From Dechloromonas sp. CZR5 (GTDB lineage: Bacteria; Pseudomonadota; Gammaproteobacteria; Burkholderiales; Rhodocyclaceae), in contig NZ_VUYQ01000006.1 in the NCBI RefSeq assembly GCF_008711155.1, forward strand, positions 186,001 through 250,000: 64,000 nt of DNA. The letters are read 5' to 3'. The notes under the pieces are model-generated. The model saw only the letters and a program-made list of their open reading frames with translations. It ran no database searches and was not told where the DNA came from. Of the stretch, positions 51,421-60,702 are shown piece after piece; within the stretch, counting starts at the first letter, position 1, and each line of letters begins with the position of its first letter. The translations under genes were made by a program, and so were the position numbers.

Positions 51421-53502
51421 ATGAATCACCCCCACCTGAAACCCCGTTTTCCGGCCGAAAACTACTTGAACCGGGAACTTGGACTCCTGGCATTCAATCG
51501 CCGCGTTCTTGCGCAGGCCCAGGATGAACGCACGCCACTGCTCGAACGCCTGCGCTTCCTGTGCATCGTGTCCAGCAACCTCGACGAATTCTTCGAAATC
51601 CGCGTGTCCGGTCTCAAGGAGCAGATACGCGCCAATACGCCGGTCGTCACCACCGACGGCAAGACGGCCCAGGAAGCCTTCCGCCTGGTGTCGGCCGAAG
51701 CGCATGCCATGGTCAACGAGCAATACCAGCAGCTGAACGAGGTGATCCTGCCCGCGCTGGCCGAACAGGGAATCCGCTTCCTGCGCCGCTCGGGCTGGAA
51801 CGAGGCGCAGCGCGAATGGATACGCGATTACTTTCATCGGGAAATGGTCCCGGTGTTGACGCCGATCGGACTCGACCCCTCGCACCCCTTCCCGCGCGTG
51901 CTCAACAAGAGCCTCAACTTCGCCGTCGAACTCGAGGGCAAGGATGCCTTCGGCCGCAGCTCCAACGCTGCCATCGTCCAGGCGCCGCGCGTCCTGCCAC
52001 GCGTCATCCGGCTGCCTGAAGAACTGGCCGGCTGCGAATACGGCTTTGTCTTCCTGTCGTCGATCCTGCACGAGTTCGTCGGCGAGCTGTTCACCGGCAT
52101 GACCGTGCTCGGCTGCTACCAGTTCCGCGCCACCCGCAATTCCGACCTCTTCGTCGACGAAGAAGAAGTCACCAACCTGCGCACCAAGCTGCAGGGCGAA
52201 CTGCCGCAACGCCACTTCGGCAATGCCGTGCGTCTGGAGGTCGCCAACAACTGTTCGGAAGCGATGACCGAGTTCCTGCTCGCCCAGTTCGAACTCAAGC
52301 CGGTCGACCTCTACCGCGTCAACGGCCCCGTCAATCTGGTCCGCCTGATGCAGGTGCCGGACTGGGTAGACCGCGCCGACATGAAGTTCCCGCCGTTTGC
52401 CCCGGGCACTCCCAAGGGACTGAGCAAGGGCGCGAGCATTTTCGAGAACATCCGCAAGAACGACATCCTGCTGCACCACCCTTACCAGTCGTTCGCGCCG
52501 GTCATCGAGCTGCTGAGTCAGGCGGCGACCGACCCGTCGGTGGTGGCCATCAAGATGACCGTCTACCGTACCGGTACCGATTCGGTGCTGATGGAGTCGC
52601 TGATCCGCGCCGCCCAGAACGGCAAGGAAGTGACTGTCGTCGTCGAGCTGATGGCCCGTTTCGACGAGGAAGCCAACATCGGCTGGGCAACCAAGCTGGA
52701 GCAGGTCGGCGCCCATGTCGTCTATGGCGTCGTCGGCTACAAGACCCACGCCAAGGCGCTGCTCATCGTCCGTCGCGAGGAAGGCGGCCTCAAGCGCTAC
52801 GCCCACCTCGGCACCGGCAACTACCACCCGCGCACCGCCCGCCTGTACACCGATTTCGGCCTGATGACGGCCAACGACGAGATCACCCGCGACGTCAGCG
52901 AGGTGTTCAAGCAGCTCACCGGCCTCGGCCAGGCGCGCACCCTCAAGCATCTCTGGCAGGCACCGTTCACGCTGCAGCAGAACGTCGTGGCCGGCATCCT
53001 GGCGGAAGCGGAAATCGCACGTACAGGCGGCAAGGCGCGCATCGTCGCCAAGATGAACTCGCTGGTCGAGCCGGAAGTCATCAACGCCATGTACCAGGCC
53101 TCGCAGGCCGGTGTCGACATCGACCTCATCGTGCGCGGCGTCTGCATGCTGCGCCCCGGCGTCAAGGGTCTGTCCGACAACATTCGCGTCCGCTCCATCA
53201 TCGGCCGCTTCCTCGAACACCACCGCATCTTCTACTTCTTCGCCGGCGGCAAGGAAACGGTCTATCTGTCCAGCGCCGACTGGATGGAGCGCAACTTCTA
53301 CAAGCGCATCGAGCTGGCCTTCCCCATTCTCGATACCCGGCTGAAGCGCCGCGTGATCACCGAGGGGCTGAAGTTCTATCTGGCCGACAACCAGCAAGGC
53401 TGGGAGATGAACAGCCATGGCGTCTATCAGCGCCGCCGCTCCAGCCGCAACAAACCGCACAATGCACAGGGCGAACTGATGGCAACCCTGGGAAATACCT
53501 GA
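51421..53502 (+). CDS. ppk1: Polyphosphate kinase 1
   Basis: 693 residues, the normal Ppk1 length. It makes polyphosphate reversibly from ATP. The opening YLNRELGLLAFNRRVLAQA and RLRFLCIVSSNLDEFFEIRVSGL are diagnostic. The autophosphorylation site is the histidine in YKTHAKALLIVRRE, followed by YAHLGTGNYHPRTARLYTDFGL; a second catalytic histidine is in GRFLEHHRIFYF. The end segment YLSSADWMERNFYKRIELAFPI is conserved. The start chosen is MNHPHLKPRFP; an in-frame ATG 48 bases upstream exists but would add a non-conserved extension. It is a single gene followed by a lipoprotein gene. Confidence 0.96.
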   Translation: MNHPHLKPRFPAENYLNRELGLLAFNRRVLAQAQDERTPLLERLRFLCIVSSNLDEFFEIRVSGLKEQIRANTPVVTTDGKTAQEAFRLVSAEAHAMVNEQYQQLNEVILPALAEQGIRFLRRSGWNEAQREWIRDYFHREMVPVLTPIGLDPSHPFPRVLNKSLNFAVELEGKDAFGRSSNAAIVQAPRVLPRVIRLPEELAGCEYGFVFLSSILHEFVGELFTGMTVLGCYQFRATRNSDLFVDEEEVTNLRTKLQGELPQRHFGNAVRLEVANNCSEAMTEFLLAQFELKPVDLYRVNGPVNLVRLMQVPDWVDRADMKFPPFAPGTPKGLSKGASIFENIRKNDILLHHPYQSFAPVIELLSQAATDPSVVAIKMTVYRTGTDSVLMESLIRAAQNGKEVTVVVELMARFDEEANIGWATKLEQVGAHVVYGVVGYKTHAKALLIVRREEGGLKRYAHLGTGNYHPRTARLYTDFGLMTANDEITRDVSEVFKQLTGLGQARTLKHLWQAPFTLQQNVVAGILAEAEIARTGGKARIVAKMNSLVEPEVINAMYQASQAGVDIDLIVRGVCMLRPGVKGLSDNIRVRSIIGRFLEHHRIFYFFAGGKETVYLSSADWMERNFYKRIELAFPILDTRLKRRVITEGLKFYLADNQQGWEMNSHGVYQRRRSSRNKPHNAQGELMATLGNT

Positions 53503-53587
53503 GGCTGGTCAGCATATCGGGCAGGTGGCGCGTTAAGATAGTCACCTTGCCGATTGACTGCTTCGATCTCCACCCGCTTCAAATCCG

Positions 53588-54100
53588 ATGCCCCGCACCA
53601 CCTTGTATCGTTTCACCTTCCTGGCCGCGCTTCTGGCCATCGCCGGCTGCAATTCCACGCCGGCACCGGTCTACCGGATGGAAAACTTCGATGCGGAAAC
53701 CCCGTACCAATACCATAGCGACCTGCCGCCGCTGGTGCTCTGCGAGTATGGCAAACGCGCCCTGCTCAGCCAGGCCTACGAGGTGGACGCCACGACACCG
53801 AGCAACATCCGCGGGTCCAAATCGTTCCAGCCGCAGACCGAAAACCTGGTGCAGCTTCGCATCACGCTAACCTGCATGGCCACCGGCCGTGACACCACGA
53901 TCTACGCCAATGCCCTGCAAACCCGTTACGAACTGAAAGCGGGCGGCAGCAGCACCGGCCTGTCGGTCACCGGGCTGGGCTCGATTTCCGTCCCCTGGCC
54001 CACGGACAAGAATTCCCTGGTCAAGGTCGGCGAGGAAACCATTGCCGATGCCGAGTTTTATCGCCGGCTTTTCGTGCTGATCGAGAATCTGGCCGAGTAG
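53588..54100 (+). CDS. Putative lipoprotein, DUF2242-like
   Basis: 170 residues with lipobox AIAGC (LLAIAGCNST), so a lipidated envelope protein. The mature part begins PVYRMENFDAETPYQYHSDLPPLVLCEYGKRALLSQAYEVD and later reads LVQLRITLTCMATGRDTTIYANALQTRYELK and GGSSTGLSVTGLGSISVPWPTDKNSLVKVGEETIADAEFYRRLF, a pattern I associate with the DUF2242 lipoprotein family of betaproteobacteria. Function unknown. It stands alone between ppk1 and a diguanylate cyclase. Confidence 0.75.
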   Translation: MPRTTLYRFTFLAALLAIAGCNSTPAPVYRMENFDAETPYQYHSDLPPLVLCEYGKRALLSQAYEVDATTPSNIRGSKSFQPQTENLVQLRITLTCMATGRDTTIYANALQTRYELKAGGSSTGLSVTGLGSISVPWPTDKNSLVKVGEETIADAEFYRRLFVLIENLAE

Positions 54101-54181
54101 GCTCGGTTCCGGCAGGTTCTTCCGGTTATATTGAGCGGGCAAAAAAACCCATTCGATTCCTCACGCTCACCGTCCTGCCCC

Positions 54182-55828
54182 ATGAATCCACTGCGCATAT
54201 TGCTTGTCGACGACAGTCTGTCGGTCGGTGAATACATCAGCAGCCTGCTCCGCAGCAACGGCCACACGGTGACCCACGTCCGCAGCGGTGAAAAGGCGGT
54301 TGCCGCTTTTCAGGAGTCGCCGCCGGAACTCATCCTGATGGATATCGAGATGCCCGGCATGGGTGGTCTTGAAGCGATCAGGCAAATACGGAAGGTCCTG
54401 CTGCCGGTCCGCATTCCCATCATCGTCGTCACCAGCCATGCGGACCAAACCAGCCTGCTCGACAGCTTCATGGCCGGCGCCGACGATTACCTGACCAAGC
54501 CGCTCGACCCCCTGCAGCTCGATGTCCGCATCCAGGCCATGATGCGGATCGTCTCGGCCCAGCGCTCCACCGCGGCGATGATCGACAGCGCGATGGAGGG
54601 TATCGTCCGTATCGATCGCGTCGGCCGCATCACGGCTTTCAACAAGGCCGCCGAAGGCATCTTCGGCTATACCCTGAACGAAGTCCTGGGGCAAAACGTC
54701 AAGATGCTGATGCCCAGCCCCGAGCGGGACAAGCACGACGAATACATGGGTAACTACGCAGCAACCGGCGAGCACAAGATCATCGGCACCAGCCGCGAGG
54801 TTGTCGGGCTACGCAAAAACGGCGAAACCTTTCCGATGCATCTGGGCGTTACCGAGGCCGAAACGCCCGACGACCGTTTCTTCATCGGCATGGTGCGCGA
54901 CCTCACGGTCGAGAAGGCCCTGCGTAGCAAGCTCGCCGAAAGCAGGAACTTCCTGGCCGATGTGATCGAGAACAGCCCAGCCGCCACCTACGTCAAGAAT
55001 CGTGAAGGCCGCTACCTGCTGGTCAATCGCATGTACGAGGAGGTCACTGGCCTGTCGCGCGCCCAAACGCTCGGCAAGACCGATGCCGACATATTCCCGG
55101 CCACCATGGCCGAATCCTACCGCCAGGTCGACAAGGAAGTCATGGCCACCGGCCGCACCATCGAAGCCGAGGAAGCCCTGGTCGACGCGCGAGGCGAAAC
55201 CTGCTTCCTGTCGATCAAATTTCCGACCCGCAACACGGCCGGTGAAATCACCGGCATCTGCGGGATTTCCACCGACATCACGCAGATCAAGCACTACCAG
55301 AAGGAACTCGAACGCCTGTCCCGCTTCGACGAATTGACCAATCTGTACAACCGTCGGCATTTCATGACCCTGGCCCGGCACGAATTGAACCGCGGCAAGC
55401 GCTATGGCGGCAAGATCTCGGTCATGATGATCGACATCGATCATTTCAAGCGGGTCAACGACAATCACGGGCATCGGACCGGCGATATCGTGCTCGCCGC
55501 CATCGCCAGCCAGATCAGCCAGGCTTTGCGCGATACCGATATCGCCGGGCGCCTGGGTGGCGAGGAGTTTTCCGTCGTCCTGCCGGAGACCGAACTGGGC
55601 AACGCCATCCTGGTTGCCGAACGGCTGCGCCAGCAAGTTGCCGCCGGTGCCATCGACATCGGCAGCGGCAATACGCTGAACTGCACGCTGTCAATCGGGG
55701 TTGCCGACTGGACCGACAAGACCGAGGATGTTGAAAAATTGCTGCACCGGGCCGACCAGGCGCTTTACGAGGCCAAGAACAGCGGCCGCAACAAGGTGGT
55801 CAGCGCCGGCTTCGATCGTCCGGAGTAA
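54182..55828 (+). CDS. Diguanylate cyclase with REC and two PAS domains
   Basis: About 548 residues from ATG 54182. The receiver has acceptor Asp in LILMDIEMPGMGG and the end DDYLTKPLDPLQLDVRI. A first PAS (IDSAMEGIVRIDRVGRITAFNKAAEGIFGY) is followed by a PAC-type block, then a second PAS (VIENSPAATYVKNREGRYLLVNRMYEEVTG). The C-terminal GGDEF domain is intact: FDELTNLYNRRHF, IDIDHFKRVND and GRLGGEEFSVVLPE (residues 459-463), with an RxxD inhibitory site (RDTD) five residues before it, so product feedback is expected. It should make c-di-GMP under control of an unlinked kinase. Its end overlaps a small gene on the other strand. Confidence 0.93.
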   Translation: MNPLRILLVDDSLSVGEYISSLLRSNGHTVTHVRSGEKAVAAFQESPPELILMDIEMPGMGGLEAIRQIRKVLLPVRIPIIVVTSHADQTSLLDSFMAGADDYLTKPLDPLQLDVRIQAMMRIVSAQRSTAAMIDSAMEGIVRIDRVGRITAFNKAAEGIFGYTLNEVLGQNVKMLMPSPERDKHDEYMGNYAATGEHKIIGTSREVVGLRKNGETFPMHLGVTEAETPDDRFFIGMVRDLTVEKALRSKLAESRNFLADVIENSPAATYVKNREGRYLLVNRMYEEVTGLSRAQTLGKTDADIFPATMAESYRQVDKEVMATGRTIEAEEALVDARGETCFLSIKFPTRNTAGEITGICGISTDITQIKHYQKELERLSRFDELTNLYNRRHFMTLARHELNRGKRYGGKISVMMIDIDHFKRVNDNHGHRTGDIVLAAIASQISQALRDTDIAGRLGGEEFSVVLPETELGNAILVAERLRQQVAAGAIDIGSGNTLNCTLSIGVADWTDKTEDVEKLLHRADQALYEAKNSGRNKVVSAGFDRPE

Positions 55829-55976
55829 GGAACAGGCCGACGCCGAGCGCAATCAATGCCAGCGGCCACCATTTCCGGATCAGGGCCACCAGGTCGAGTT
55901 CGAACAGATCGAGATTGACGCCCAGCGCGACAAGGCCGATGACGATCAGGGCGATGGCGGCAAAATGGCCTTTCAT
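55800..55976 (-). CDS. Small two-helix membrane protein (LiaI/DUF5668-like)
   Basis: 58 residues from ATG 55976. Two hydrophobic helices (AAIALIVIGLVALGVNLDLF and WWPLALIALGVGLFL) flank ELDLVALIRKWWP, the typical LiaI-LiaF-like/DUF5668 pattern of a short membrane-pair protein. Ends in DDRSRR. It overlaps the 3' end of the diguanylate cyclase by 29 bases, convergently, and follows relA on the same strand with a 16-base gap, so it may be co-transcribed with relA. Function unknown. Confidence 0.65.
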   Translation of the reverse strand: MKGHFAAIALIVIGLVALGVNLDLFELDLVALIRKWWPLALIALGVGLFLTPDDRSRR

Positions 55977-55992
55977 GCGAGCACTCCGGTAA

Positions 55993-58215
55993 TCAGGCGC
56001 GACGCACGCCGACAACGCCTTCGACTTCATGGATCAGCGTCAGCGTACGCTGCAACTGCTGCAGGTTGGTGATCTCGACCGTAAAGCTCATGTGCGCCTT
56101 GCCCTGCTTCGACTGGGTGTTGACGCCCACGACGTTGAGCTTCTCACGAGTGAAGATTTCCGAAATGTCGCGCAACAGGCCCTGGCGGTCATGGGCATCG
56201 ACGATGATGTCGCAGGCGAATACACCCGTCGTCTGCACGCCCCAGTCGGTCTCGATCACACGCTCCGGATGCAGTGCCGCCAGGTTGGCGAAATTGGGGC
56301 AATCCATGCGGTGGATGGAAATGCCCTTGCCACGCGTGATGAAACCCTGAATTTCGTCCGGCGGTGCCGGCTTGCAGCAGCGCGCCAGTTGCGTCAGCAG
56401 CTTGTCGACCCCGACGATCAGGATGCCCTGGTTGCCTTCCACCGGCTTGGCCGGTTTGGTCACGACCTCATCCGGCAACTGCGTTTCGGCCAGCAGGTCG
56501 CCCCCCTTGGCCACCGACTGGAACTGGCGCTGATTAAGGTCGCCACGCGCCGCCGCAATATAGAGGTCGTCGGACTTGGCAAAACCCAGCTTGTGGGCCA
56601 GTTCCTCGATGTTCGCCCCGGTCTGCCCGGCGCGCTGCAATTCCTTGGCGATGATGCCGCGCCCTTCGGCCAGCGTTTCCTCCAGCGCCAGGTTGGAGAA
56701 CCAGGAGCGCACCTTGACCCGGGCGCTCTTGGTATGGATGTAACCGAGGGACGGATTCAGCCAGTCGCGCGAAGGTCCGCCATGCTTGGCGGTGACGATC
56801 TCGACTTCCTGCCCGGTTTCCAGCGCCGTGTTGAGCGGTACCAGCTGGCCGCCGACCTTGGCGCCCCGGCAACGGTGGCCGAGGTCGGTATGCACGCGAT
56901 AGGCGAAATCGACCGGCGTCGACCCGGCCGGCAGGTCGACCACCTTGCCCTGCGGCGTGATGACGTAGATGGTCTCGTCAAGCGCCGCCTGCTTGTAGTG
57001 CTTGACCCAGTCCGAGCTGTCGGCGACTTCGTCCTTCCAGGTCAGGAGCTGGCGCAGCCAGGCGATCTTCTCGTCGTAGTCGTCCTCGTGCGTGCGCTTG
57101 CTGCCTTCCTTGTAGCGCCAGTGCGCGGCGACGCCGAGTTCGGCATGCTTGTGCATGTCCCAGGTGCGGATCTGGATTTCCAGGCTGCGCCCGTCCGGAC
57201 AGCGCACCGCGGTATGCAGCGAACGGTAGTAGTTGCCCTTGGGATTGGAGATGTAATCGTCGAATTCCTTGGGAATCGGCAGCCACAGGTTATGCACGAT
57301 GCCCAGCGCGGTGTAACAGTCCTTCAGGTCGTCGACGATGATGCGCAGTGCTCGCACGTCGTACACTTCGGAGAATTCGACGCCTTTCTTGCGCATCTTG
57401 TTCCAGATGCTGTAGATGTGCTTCGGCCGCCCGTAGATCTCGGCGCCCTTGACCCCGGCGGCTTCCAGCTCGCCGCGTACCTTCGCCACCGCATCGACGA
57501 TGAACTGCTCGCGCTCGCTGCGCTTCTCGTCGAGCATCTTGGCGATTTTCTTGTACGTTTCCGGGTGAATGAAGCGGAAGGAGAGGTCCTCCAGTTCCCA
57601 TTTCAACTCCCAGACGCCCAGGCGATTGGCCAATGGCGAGTACAACTCAAGGGTTTCGCGCGCCACCTGCACGCGCAAGTCATCCGGATTCGCCGCGTAG
57701 AAGCGCAGCGTTTGCGTCCGGCTGGCCAGGCGCAGCAGCACGACGCGGATATCCTCGACCATGGCCAGCAGCATCTTGCGCAGCACTTCCACCTGCGCCT
57801 TCATCTCGACCGGATTGACCTCGCCGGCCTCGATGTTGGTCGCGACGAAGCCCTTGGTGATCGGCCGCAAGCGGTTCAGGCGCGAGATGCCGTGCACCAG
57901 ATGCGCCGCCGGCTTGCCGAAACGTTCCTCGATCCGCGCGATGCCATGTTCGTCGTGCGACGGAATGGCGAAAAGTACGGCGGCAATGCGCGACTCGGCA
58001 TCGAGCTTGAGGCCGGCGATGATGACCGCCATCCCCAGCGCATGCGACCAGATGCGCTCACCGCTGCCCAGGGTACGGTCGCCGTAGGTCTCCCAGGCAT
58101 ACTCGACTGCCCGCTTCAGGCGATCGGCGTCAACCGCGGGAAGCCCCTCGGCCAGGGTGGCGAGGAACTGCTCAAAGTCGCTCAGTGCGGCGACGGAATG
58201 GACGACTGAAACCAT
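55993..58215 (-). CDS. relA: (p)ppGpp synthetase RelA, hydrolase domain degenerate
   Basis: 740 residues. The N-terminal HD-type region keeps a histidine (ERIWSHALGMAV) but the catalytic HD-VED motif is replaced by FAIPSHDEHG, so hydrolysis of (p)ppGpp is not expected. The synthetase domain is intact (GRPKHIYSIWNKMRKKGVEFSEVYDVRALRIIVDD) and carries EFDD (PKEFDDYISNPKGNYYRSLHTAV), the ExDD motif of monofunctional RelA rather than the RxKD of SpoT/Rel. TGS (YVITPQGKVVDLPAGSTPVDFAYRVHTDLGHRCRGAKV) and C-terminal ACT domains follow. It is ribosome-associated and responds to uncharged tRNA. A SpoT should be encoded elsewhere. Confidence 0.95.
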   Translation of the reverse strand: MVSVVHSVAALSDFEQFLATLAEGLPAVDADRLKRAVEYAWETYGDRTLGSGERIWSHALGMAVIIAGLKLDAESRIAAVLFAIPSHDEHGIARIEERFGKPAAHLVHGISRLNRLRPITKGFVATNIEAGEVNPVEMKAQVEVLRKMLLAMVEDIRVVLLRLASRTQTLRFYAANPDDLRVQVARETLELYSPLANRLGVWELKWELEDLSFRFIHPETYKKIAKMLDEKRSEREQFIVDAVAKVRGELEAAGVKGAEIYGRPKHIYSIWNKMRKKGVEFSEVYDVRALRIIVDDLKDCYTALGIVHNLWLPIPKEFDDYISNPKGNYYRSLHTAVRCPDGRSLEIQIRTWDMHKHAELGVAAHWRYKEGSKRTHEDDYDEKIAWLRQLLTWKDEVADSSDWVKHYKQAALDETIYVITPQGKVVDLPAGSTPVDFAYRVHTDLGHRCRGAKVGGQLVPLNTALETGQEVEIVTAKHGGPSRDWLNPSLGYIHTKSARVKVRSWFSNLALEETLAEGRGIIAKELQRAGQTGANIEELAHKLGFAKSDDLYIAAARGDLNQRQFQSVAKGGDLLAETQLPDEVVTKPAKPVEGNQGILIVGVDKLLTQLARCCKPAPPDEIQGFITRGKGISIHRMDCPNFANLAALHPERVIETDWGVQTTGVFACDIIVDAHDRQGLLRDISEIFTREKLNVVGVNTQSKQGKAHMSFTVEITNLQQLQRTLTLIHEVEGVVGVRRA

Positions 58216-58328
58216 GGTGCAACATTATAAGACCGATCCCTGGACTGACCATGCCGGGATGCATACATTTGCGCTCGTGGCAGAGCGCCCGGATCGGTTT
58301 CACTGCCTTCAGGCATAATCCGCCGACC

Positions 58329-59213
58329 ATGCAAAAACTGTTCGCCAACCCTTACCTGCTTCTCACCCTGACCGTGCTGTTCTGGTCGGGCAATATGGTT
58401 GTCGGCCGCGGCGCGCGCGGCGATATTCCGCCGCTGACCTTCGCTTTCTGGCGCTGGATGATCGCCTTCATGCTGATCGCCCCGCTGGCATACCCCCATC
58501 TCAAGACGCAGTGGCCCCTGCTCAAGCAAGGCTGGAAGCCCCTGCTCGTCCTGGGCATCCTCGGCGTGGGCGGCTACAACACCTTCGCCTACCTGGCCCT
58601 GCAGAACACCACGGCCACCAACGCCGCGCTGCTCAACTCCTTCGTCCCCATCGCGACCATTGCCATTTCATGGGCCTTCCTGGGCAAGCACCTGCGCCCG
58701 GCGCAGGCTGTCGGTGTGCTCGTTTCCCTCACCGGCGCGCTGACCATCGTCTCGCGCGGCGACCCGGGCGTGCTCGCCCATCTCAATCTCAACATCGGCG
58801 ATGTCTGGATGCTGGTCGCCGTGCTCGACTGGGCCATCTACACCGTCGCCCTCGCCTGGCGGCCGGCCGGTGTGCACCCCATGCTGATGCTCGGCAGCAC
58901 GGTGGCGATCGGCCTCGCCGCGCTCGCGCCGGCCTATGCGTGGGAATTGTGGCAAGGCAGGCAGCTCAACGTGAATTGGGCCTCGCTGTCGGCGCTGGCC
59001 TATGTCGGCATCTTTCCCAGCTTCGTCGGCTACATTTTCTACAACAAGGGGGTGGCGGACGTCGGCGCCAACAAGGCCAGCCTGTTCATCCACCTGATGC
59101 CGGTTTTCGGAACCCTCCTTTCCTTCCTGTTCCTCGGCGAAATCCCGCTGTGGTTCCACTATCTCGGGATCGGCTTGATCTTCACCGGGATTTGGCTGAC
59201 CATGAAACGATGA
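58329..59213 (+). CDS. EamA/DMT family transporter
   Basis: 294 residues with ten predicted membrane helices in two EamA repeats: LLLTLTVLFWSGNMVVGRGARGDIPPLTFAFWRW...LGVGGYNTFAYLALQNTTATNAALLNSFVPIATIAISWAFLGKHLRPAQAVGVLVSLTGALTIV and a second half ending LFIHLMPVFGTLLSFLFLGEIPLWFHYLGIGLIFTGIWL. Probably exports a small metabolite such as an amino acid. It is divergent from relA, and its stop overlaps the mtfA start by 4 bp. Confidence 0.9.
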   Translation: MQKLFANPYLLLTLTVLFWSGNMVVGRGARGDIPPLTFAFWRWMIAFMLIAPLAYPHLKTQWPLLKQGWKPLLVLGILGVGGYNTFAYLALQNTTATNAALLNSFVPIATIAISWAFLGKHLRPAQAVGVLVSLTGALTIVSRGDPGVLAHLNLNIGDVWMLVAVLDWAIYTVALAWRPAGVHPMLMLGSTVAIGLAALAPAYAWELWQGRQLNVNWASLSALAYVGIFPSFVGYIFYNKGVADVGANKASLFIHLMPVFGTLLSFLFLGEIPLWFHYLGIGLIFTGIWLTMKR

Positions 59214-59995
59214 TCGGATTGCTCGACAAGCTGCGTGGCCGGAAACACCGCCGTATTCCCGACAACCTGTGGGTGGCGATCGTCACGTCGATGCCTTTCC
59301 TTGAAGTTCTCAGCACGGCCGAGCAGGCACAGCTGAAGGAAATGGCCGAAGCCTTTCTCGGCAGCAAGGAGTTCAGCAGCGCGGGCGGTCTCGAACTGAC
59401 CGACGAAATCTACGTCTCGATCGCCGCCCAGGGCTGCCTGCCCATCCTCAAGCTGGGCCTGGGCGCCTACCGCGACTGGGTGGGCATCATCGTCTATCCC
59501 GACGAATTCGTCGTTCGCCGCCATATCGAGGATGAAAGCGGCGTCGTGCACGAGTACGACGACGTGCTGGCCGGCGAAGCCTGGGAGGGCGGCCCGCTGA
59601 TCGTTTCCTGGCACGACGTGAAGATGGCCGGCGACGGCTACAACGTGGTCATCCACGAATTTGCCCACAAGCTCGACATGCTCAACGGCGACGCCGACGG
59701 CATGCCGGCGCTGCACAGCGGGATCGACGAAGACGAGTGGCGCGAGACCTTCCTGGCCGCCTACGACGACTTCTGCCGGCGCGTGGACAGCGGCGATGAC
59801 ACGCTCATCGACCCCTATGCCAGCGACAGTCCCGGGGAGTTCTTCGCCGTGCTGTCGGAAAGCTTCTTCGAATTGCCGGATGTCGTCGCCGAGGAATACC
59901 CGGCGCTCTACGACCTCTTCCGGCGCTACTACCGTCAGGACCCGCTGGCACGCCTGATGAAGGCATCGAGCGCGTCAAGCACCGCCGATTCCTGA
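59210..59995 (+). CDS. mtfA: M90-family zinc peptidase MtfA
   Basis: 261 residues from ATG 59210, overlapping the EamA stop. The zinc-peptidase motif HEFAHKLD (HExxH) occurs in YNVVIHEFAHKLDMLNG, and the downstream glutamate is probably in ESFFELPD. Family segments include the N-terminal FLGSKEFSSAGGLELTDEIYVSIAAQGCLPILKLGL and YPDEFVVRRHIEDESGVVHEYDDVLAGEAWEGGPLIVSWHDVK. E. coli MtfA binds the repressor Mlc and so affects the glucose PTS; other targets are likely in bacteria without Mlc. The 3' end overlaps the alpha/beta hydrolase gene convergently by 61 bases. Confidence 0.9.
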   Translation: MIGLLDKLRGRKHRRIPDNLWVAIVTSMPFLEVLSTAEQAQLKEMAEAFLGSKEFSSAGGLELTDEIYVSIAAQGCLPILKLGLGAYRDWVGIIVYPDEFVVRRHIEDESGVVHEYDDVLAGEAWEGGPLIVSWHDVKMAGDGYNVVIHEFAHKLDMLNGDADGMPALHSGIDEDEWRETFLAAYDDFCRRVDSGDDTLIDPYASDSPGEFFAVLSESFFELPDVVAEEYPALYDLFRRYYRQDPLARLMKASSASSTADS

Positions 59996-60702
59996 TCGCG
60001 CTGCGGCGAGTGGCCGCAACGGGCCAGTTTCAGGAGCTGCGTGTCGGGCACGGCCTCGGCGATAGCCTCGATCTGGCGCATCGTCGCGTACTCGTCGTCT
60101 TCGCCCTGGATGGCGAGCACCGGGCAACGGATGCGCGGCAGATAGTCCTCGATGTTCCAGTCGAGGAAAGCCGGGGACAGCCAGCAATCGTTCCAGTCGC
60201 AGAAGACGCGCTGCGGATCGCGGTGATATCGCCCCAGCTTGTGCGGCCAGTCGGTTTCCTCCCACACCCGGCGCGCGGCGCGGATACCGGCCAGCGTTTC
60301 CTCCTCGACGAACTCGTGCGGCGCCATGACGGCGATGCCGCACGGCACCTCGGGAAAGGCCCCGGCAAAAATCAACGCGATGCTGCCGCCATCGCTATGA
60401 CCGACCAGAAAGGGACGCTCGACACCCAGGGCTGCGATGAAGGCCGGCAACATGTCCTCGCCCTCGCGATGCATGTAGCGCGGAGAGCGTGCATCCGGGT
60501 ACGGCTCGGAACCGCCGTAGCCGGCCCGCGACCAGACGATGACCCGGCAACCCGTCCGGGCCGCGAGTTTCTCCGGAAAATGCCGCCACATGCTGACGCT
60601 GCCCAAACCCTCATGCAGCAGCAACAAGGGCGGACGATCCGGCTGGGTGGCAGGGTAATCGCGATATTCGAGTTTCAGGCCTTTGACGGTTATATGCTTC
60701 AT
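59935..60702 (-). CDS. Alpha/beta hydrolase
   Basis: 255 residues, cytoplasmic. The oxyanion-hole segment LLLLHEGLGSVSMW, nucleophile serine in LVGHSDGGSIAL, catalytic Asp near GEDDEYAT and catalytic His in KLARCGHSPQRD are all present. Substrate unknown; the family is broad (esterases, lactonases, C-C hydrolases). It overlaps a second hydrolase gene upstream by 4 bp and its end overlaps mtfA. Confidence 0.88.
   Translation of the reverse strand: MKHITVKGLKLEYRDYPATQPDRPPLLLLHEGLGSVSMWRHFPEKLAARTGCRVIVWSRAGYGGSEPYPDARSPRYMHREGEDMLPAFIAALGVERPFLVGHSDGGSIALIFAGAFPEVPCGIAVMAPHEFVEEETLAGIRAARRVWEETDWPHKLGRYHRDPQRVFCDWNDCWLSPAFLDWNIEDYLPRIRCPVLAIQGEDDEYATMRQIEAIAEAVPDTQLLKLARCGHSPQRDQESAVLDALDAFIRRASGS

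Noticed and set aside
56029-58209. A 726-codon plus-strand frame opposite relA
   Set aside because: Complete antisense of a well-conserved gene, no ribosome site or motifs; a codon-bias artefact.
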